Shown here piece after piece: positions 60,094 to 64,000 of a stretch of DNA of 64,000 nt. The notes beneath the pieces were generated by a model, which was given only the letters and a program-made list of their open reading frames with translations, searched no databases and was not told where the DNA came from. The translations under genes were made by a program, and so were the position numbers. The stretch is taken from NCBI RefSeq assembly GCF_004022465.1, contig NZ_SAVA01000013.1, positions 1 through 64,000 of the forward strand, given 5' to 3'. This DNA is from Rhodobacter huangdaonensis (GTDB lineage Bacteria > Pseudomonadota > Alphaproteobacteria > Rhodobacterales > Rhodobacteraceae). How positions within the stretch are numbered: position 1 is the first letter of the stretch; each line of letters starts with the position of its first letter.

Positions 60094-61965
60094 TCAATCC
60101 GCCTCCGTGTGCTTCACCAGGCCAAGGCGCAGCCCCAGCCGGCGTACCGAGCCGACGATGCCCTCGGGCGCGAGGATCACCACCGCGATGATGATGAGGC
60201 CCAGCAGCAGCCGCCAGTAATGGAGCCGGGTCAGCCAGTCCTCGATCGCCGCCATGAAGGTGGCGCCGACGATGCCACCCGAGAGCGTCTTCACCCCGCC
60301 GAGGAAGACGACGATGAGCGCGTCGAAGCTCTTGCCGATCTCGAGCTCGGTCGGAAAGACCGAGCCCTTGGCGAAGACGAAAAGCCCGCCCGCCAGCCCC
60401 GCCAGCGCACCGGCAAGCGCGAAGGCCACGTATTGCACGCGCTTGACGTCGATCCCCATCGCCTCGGCCTGCCGCGCGCTGTCACGCCCGGCGCGCAGCG
60501 CATAGCCGAAGGGGGCATGGATCACCGTGCGCAGGAACAGGATGCCGAGCACGCCGACGACCAGGGTGAAGTAGTAATAGGGCGCGGTTCCCGACAGCCA
60601 CGCCGAGGGCCAGATGTCGATCAGCCCGTCATCGCCACGGGTGACGGCGCGCCACTGGAACACCAGCGACCAGACCAGCTGGCTGAAGGCGAGGGTGAGC
60701 ATGGCGAAATAGACGCCCGAGAGCCGGATGCAGAACCAGCCGATGACAAGCGCCAGCATCCCCGCGCCCAGCGGCGCGATGAGGAAGGCGATCTCCATCG
60801 GCGTCTTCGCATAGGTCACCATCAGCGCCGCGGCATAGGCGCCGCCGCCATAGAAGGCGGCATGGCCGAAGCTGACGAGCCCGCCGGTGCCGAGGATGAA
60901 CTGCAGCGAGGCGGCGAAGAGCGCGAAGATCACGATATCGGTCAGCAGCACCAGCGCGAAGGGCTGGGTCACCAGCGGCAGCAGCGCCAGCACGAGCAGC
61001 AGCGCCGCCACGGCGAGGCGTCCGCGCCGGCCGAAGGGGCGGATCGGGGTCTCGGGGGCGCCGGACTGGCCATGCTCGCCCGCCACCTCTTCCTTGCCCA
61101 GAAGCCCGTAGGGCCGCACGATCAGCACGATCGCCATCACCACGAACATCAGCACCAGCGTCGATTGCGGCAGATAGGCAACGCCGAAGACGTTCAGCAC
61201 CGAGATCAGCACCGCGGCGATGAAGGCGCCGGGCAGGCTGCCCATGCCGCCGATCACGGTGACGACGAAGAGCGGGCCGATGATGTTGAAATCCATCAGG
61301 AGGTCGGCGCCGCCCTTCGGCAGCTGCAACGCGCCGCCCCAGCCCGCAAGCGCCGAGCCGAGCGCGAAGACCCCGGTGAAGAGCCAGCGCTGATTGACGC
61401 CAAGCGCCGCCACCATCTCGCGGTCCTGGGTCGCGGCGCGGACCAGCACGCCAAGCCGGGTCTTCGCGATCAGCGCCCAGAGCGCGAGCAGGATGAAGGG
61501 TGTGATGCAGATCAGCACGATGTCGTATTTCGGGATCGGCTCGCCGAAGATGCGGAACACGCCGCGCAGGCCGGGCGCGCGCGGGCCCATCTGGTCCTCC
61601 GCTCCCCAGGTCATCAGCGCGAGGTCCTGGATGACCAGGATCACGCCGAAGGTGGCGACCAGCTGGAACAGCTCGGGCGCGCGGTAGATCGGCCGCAGCA
61701 CCACGATCTCGATCAGCGCGCCGGCAAGGCCGACGATCAGCCCGGTGAGCACGATCGCGCCCCAGAAGCCGAAATGCGGGCCCAGAACCCCGGGCAGCAC
61801 GCCCATCAGCGTGATCCCGACATAGGCGCCGAGCATGTAGAACGAGCCATGGGCGAAGTTGACGATCCGGGTCACGCCGAAGATCAGCGACAGCCCCGAG
61901 GCGACAAGAAACAGTGCCGCGGCATTGGCGAGCCCGGTCAGGAGCTGCGCGATGAAGAATCCCAT
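60094..61965 (-). CDS. Fused LivH-LivM permease of a Liv-type ABC transporter
   Basis: 623 residues. The N-terminal half (about 1-300) is LivH-like, with GLSLIFGVTRIVNFAHGSFY and an EAA-type loop. The C-terminal half (about 320-615) is LivM-like, with LGTGGLVSFGHAAFYGGGAY and LSGVYFAMLTLAFSQLV. The junction is a short linker around 295-320 (VAGEHGQSGAPETPI). Usually these are two genes forming a heterodimer. AGAGGAT before ATG 61965. A G/C hairpin lies between it and the binding-protein gene. Confidence 0.92.
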   Translation of the reverse strand: MGFFIAQLLTGLANAAALFLVASGLSLIFGVTRIVNFAHGSFYMLGAYVGITLMGVLPGVLGPHFGFWGAIVLTGLIVGLAGALIEIVVLRPIYRAPELFQLVATFGVILVIQDLALMTWGAEDQMGPRAPGLRGVFRIFGEPIPKYDIVLICITPFILLALWALIAKTRLGVLVRAATQDREMVAALGVNQRWLFTGVFALGSALAGWGGALQLPKGGADLLMDFNIIGPLFVVTVIGGMGSLPGAFIAAVLISVLNVFGVAYLPQSTLVLMFVVMAIVLIVRPYGLLGKEEVAGEHGQSGAPETPIRPFGRRGRLAVAALLLVLALLPLVTQPFALVLLTDIVIFALFAASLQFILGTGGLVSFGHAAFYGGGAYAAALMVTYAKTPMEIAFLIAPLGAGMLALVIGWFCIRLSGVYFAMLTLAFSQLVWSLVFQWRAVTRGDDGLIDIWPSAWLSGTAPYYYFTLVVGVLGILFLRTVIHAPFGYALRAGRDSARQAEAMGIDVKRVQYVAFALAGALAGLAGGLFVFAKGSVFPTELEIGKSFDALIVVFLGGVKTLSGGIVGATFMAAIEDWLTRLHYWRLLLGLIIIAVVILAPEGIVGSVRRLGLRLGLVKHTEAD

Positions 61966-61991
61966 CGGGACATCCTCTGTCGGAAGGAGGA

Positions 61992-62016
61992 CCCGGCCCC
62001 GGGAAGAGGGGCCGGG
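61992..62016 (-). promoter_or_regulatory. Hairpin between the binding-protein and permease genes
   Basis: Perfect 9-bp stem CCCGGCCCC/GGGGCCGGG (61992-62000 with 62008-62016), 7-base loop, no T run. Located as the bztA-bztB hairpin and probably with the same effect on relative expression. Confidence 0.6.
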
Positions 62017-62028
62017 CAGGGGGCCGGC

Positions 62029-63231
62029 TCAGTTCGCCGGGCGCATCGCCCGGATCTCGTCATCCGAGGGCATGTAGGGCACGGGGTTCTTGTATTCCCA
62101 GTCGACCATCACGCCCTTGCCGTCCTTGACGGCGAGCGTGCCGACATAGGCGCCGAGCGTCGACTGATGGTCGATCGCGCGATATTCGAGCGGCCCGACC
62201 GGGGTCGACGGCACCTCGAGCCCCTCGAAGGCCTTGATCAGCGAGGCGGTGTCGGTGGCGCCGGCCTTCTGGATCGCCGCGGCCACGGATTTCGCCATCG
62301 TGTAGCCGACAAGGCTGCCCATCTTCGGGGTCTCGCCGGTGGCGGTCTCATAGGCCGCGACGAAGTCCTTGCCGGGGCCGTCGGGCAGGTCGTACCAAGG
62401 GTAGCCGGTCACGTACCAGCCCTCGGGCGCCTCGTCGCCGAGCGGTTCGAGATATTCCGGCTCGCCGGTCAGCATCGAATAGACGCCGCGCCCGTCGAAG
62501 AGGCCGCGGTCGCTGCCCTCGCGCACGAATTTCGCGAGGTCGGCACCGAAGGTGACGTTGAAGATCGCGTCGGGCTTCGCCTTCTCGATCGCCTGCACCT
62601 CGGCCGCGGCGTCGATCTTGAACAGTGCCGGCCATTGCTCGTCGACGAATTCGACGTCGGGCTTCAGCCGCTTGAGGTTCGCCTTGAACGCCTCAACCGC
62701 CTCGGTGCCATAGGAATAGTTCGGTGCGATCGTGGCATAGGTCTTGGCGTCGGTCTTCGCCGCCTGTTCGGCCAGCATCGCCGCCTGCACCCAGGTCGAG
62801 ACCCGCAGCCGGAAGGTGTTCGGGTTGCCTGACTTCCACACCAGCGTATCGGCGAGCGGCTCGCCGGCGAGGTAGAGATAGTTCTTCTCCTTGGCGAAGG
62901 ACGACAGCGCGATGCCCACGTTCGACAGGATCGCGCCGGTGAACATCACCGTGCCCTCGCGGGTCATCAGATCCTCGGCGATCTTCACCGCCTCGCCCGG
63001 GTCGCCCTGATCGTCGCGGAAGACGAATTCGAGCGGCCGGCCCAGCACGCCGCCCCCGGCGTTGACCTCGGCGACCGCCAGCTCGATGCCCTTGCGATAG
63101 GGTTCGGCGAAGGCGGCCATGCGCTTGTAATGGTTGATGTCACCGATCTTGATCGGGTCCTCGGCGAAGGCCGGGGCCGAGAGCACGGTGACCGCCGTGG
63201 CAGCGGCGAGCAGGCTGCGTAGGATGTTCAT
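62029..63231 (-). CDS. Liv-type ABC transporter substrate-binding protein
   Basis: 400 residues. Signal peptide about 1-23 (MNILRSLLAAATAVTVLSAP). A LivJ-type type I periplasmic binding fold: DPIKIGDINHYKRMAAFAEP and GIELAVAEVNAGGGVLGRPL, then TGAILSNVGIALSSFAKEKN. The sequence after the signal is closer to amide/urea-binding and unusual-substrate members than to true LivJ (inference from the N-terminal INHYKRM). Followed by a hairpin and the fused permease. 105 bases separate it from the amino-acid-synthesis-family gene upstream. Confidence 0.9.
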   Translation of the reverse strand: MNILRSLLAAATAVTVLSAPAFAEDPIKIGDINHYKRMAAFAEPYRKGIELAVAEVNAGGGVLGRPLEFVFRDDQGDPGEAVKIAEDLMTREGTVMFTGAILSNVGIALSSFAKEKNYLYLAGEPLADTLVWKSGNPNTFRLRVSTWVQAAMLAEQAAKTDAKTYATIAPNYSYGTEAVEAFKANLKRLKPDVEFVDEQWPALFKIDAAAEVQAIEKAKPDAIFNVTFGADLAKFVREGSDRGLFDGRGVYSMLTGEPEYLEPLGDEAPEGWYVTGYPWYDLPDGPGKDFVAAYETATGETPKMGSLVGYTMAKSVAAAIQKAGATDTASLIKAFEGLEVPSTPVGPLEYRAIDHQSTLGAYVGTLAVKDGKGVMVDWEYKNPVPYMPSDDEIRAMRPAN

Positions 63232-63311
63232 GTGGTCGTCTCTCCTGTTGGCGGGGCGGGGCCCCGGTTGCCATGTGCCGGGTTTGCCCCGGTCATCGTT
63301 AGCATTCCTCG

Positions 63312-63329
63312 GCCGGGGATGTCCCCGGC
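63312..63329 (-). promoter_or_regulatory. Hairpin after the DUF1185 gene
   Basis: GCCGGGGA (63312-63319) pairs with TCCCCGGC (63322-63329), 2-base centre so effectively a short loop. No T run; lies 7 bases past the upstream gene's stop on the minus strand. Confidence 0.4.
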
Positions 63330-63336
63330 AAAGCTT

Positions 63337-63921
63337 TCAGCGCAGGCCGTCCTTCCCCTCGGCCTCGGCATGGCTCAGCCCGCCGACGCGGGCGAGCGGC
63401 CGCCCGCCGGTCGCAAGCGCGATGGCGACGACGATCTCGCCCGGGCGCGGCGCGTCGGCGATGCGAATCTCCATGCCGTCGAAATGGCTGCGGACATAGG
63501 CCGCATCCTTGTGGCCCAGCGGAATGTCCAGCACCTGTCCGATGCCGCCCATCTTCTTCGAGGACGGCACCAGCGCCGCGCCGCCGCCAAGCGCCGCACG
63601 CAGGGGCGCGCCCATCTTCGGGTGAAGCAGCGCCGCGGCATGTTCAAGCTCGCCCGCCTCGCCGACCAGCGCCGCCTTGCCATAGCTTTGCACCGCGGCC
63701 GGATCGCCCCCGAGCGCGGCGATCGCCTCGGCGGCGAGTAGCCCGCCCAGCTCGGCGCCGATCTCGATCAGCTCGGTGAGGTCCTCGGCATAGCGGCCGG
63801 CGAAGGGGTTCGCGATCACCGCCGCGGCGGCCGCGCGGCGCGCCGGCGGCGTGACGGCGCGGCCCATCTCGCGCTCGACCGTCTCGGTCAGGGTCACGAG
63901 CTTGCGGATCGCGGCCCGCAT
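63337..63921 (-). CDS. Amino acid synthesis family protein (DUF1185/AA_synth)
   Basis: 194 residues, one domain. VIANPFAGRYAEDLTELIEI (about 35-54) and YGKAALVGEAGELEHAAALL, with HPKMGAPLRAALGGGAALVP, are typical of this family of unproven function. The C-terminus GGRPLARVGGLSHAEAEGKD repeats in the next gene upstream. It starts exactly at the stop of that paralogue (TGATG). Its position next to a Liv-type transporter suggests a catabolic or amino-acid-derivative role, by context only. Confidence 0.8.
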   Translation of the reverse strand: MRAAIRKLVTLTETVEREMGRAVTPPARRAAAAAVIANPFAGRYAEDLTELIEIGAELGGLLAAEAIAALGGDPAAVQSYGKAALVGEAGELEHAAALLHPKMGAPLRAALGGGAALVPSSKKMGGIGQVLDIPLGHKDAAYVRSHFDGMEIRIADAPRPGEIVVAIALATGGRPLARVGGLSHAEAEGKDGLR

Positions 63922-64000
63922 CAGCGCAGCCCGTCTTCGCCGATCACGTCCTCGGCCTTCAGGCCGCCGACGCGGGCGTGGATGCGCGGGCCGGTGGTCA
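63921..64000 (-). CDS. C-terminal end of a second DUF1185/AA_synth gene (cut by window edge)
   Basis: 25 residues visible: TTGPRIHARVGGLKAEDVIG and EDGLR. They align with the end of the neighbouring AA_synth protein (GRPLARVGGLSHAEAEGKDGLR), so this is a tandem paralogue. Stop TGA overlaps the next start (TGATG). The rest lies outside the window. Confidence 0.7.
   Translation of the reverse strand, partial: TTGPRIHARVGGLKAEDVIGEDGLR

Noticed and set aside
60058..62832. 924-residue plus-strand open frame rich in His, Gln, Arg and Asp
   Set aside because: Antisense shadow of the Liv permease and binding-protein genes, with repetitive-looking composition but no recognisable domain.

Overview
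The window is high-GC DNA from an alphaproteobacterium of the Rhodobacter type. The evidence is the cob(I)alamin adenosyltransferase/HIG1 pair, a LuxR/LuxI pair that reads as GtaR/GtaI directly downstream of rplQ, a BztABCD-type glutamate/glutamine/aspartate/asparagine transporter, and the overall protein similarity. Rhodobacter capsulatus or a very close relative is my best guess, from memory of the GtaRI and Bzt families and not from a search. No rRNA, CRISPR array, insertion sequence or phage is visible.

Layout: (1) 1-2984, minus strand: 5' end of etfB, a glycine-zipper lipoprotein, a HIG1-domain protein with a PduO-type adenosyltransferase, a short-chain dehydrogenase and an SH3-domain protein. 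(2) 3160-19235, plus strand: parC, tuf (copy 1), tRNA-Trp, secE, nusG, rplK, rplA, rplJ, rplL, rpoB, rpoC. (3) 19394-23393: a periplasmic protein of unknown function, then four tightly packed genes (GT2 glycosyltransferase, LAB_N membrane protein, GT39 glycosyltransferase, PAP2 phosphatase) that look like a lipid A/LPS modification operon. (4) 23654-44520: the str, S10, spc and alpha ribosomal operons, with fusA, tuf (copy 2), secY, adk and rpoA. The usual superoperon is cut into units by terminators, fresh sigma-70-like promoters and inserted genes: an unrecognised protein between rplW and rplB, an antisense tRNA-Gln between rplP and rpmC, and an RraB-like protein plus a small membrane protein between rpmD and rplO. 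(5) 44675-45929: the quorum-sensing pair gtaR-gtaI. (6) 46018-50183: rarA, crcB, an RluA-family pseudouridine synthase, a HAD hydrolase and the F1-ATPase assembly chaperone ATP12. (7) 50398-54925: bztABCD. (8) 55051-57073, minus: argB, a 2x[4Fe-4S]-type protein and a SixA-like phosphatase with 4-base overlaps. (9) 57187-57918: a short-chain dehydrogenase. (10) 58165-64000, minus: a Liv-type ABC transporter with a fused LivH-LivM permease, preceded by two tandem amino-acid-synthesis-family (DUF1185) genes and followed by a MarR regulator.

Most of the window is housekeeping: transcription (rpoA, rpoB, rpoC, nusG), translation (about 29 ribosomal proteins, EF-G, two EF-Tu copies) and Sec export (secE, secY). 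The parts most worth a second look are the genes inserted at breaks of the ribosomal superoperon, the lipid A-type quartet with its variant phosphatase motif, the phased repeats and start-codon inverted repeat upstream of gtaR, the near-identical tuf genes, and a GGGGGCGCTGCCCCC-containing intergenic repeat found three times. I did not find a clearly new defence or mobile system.
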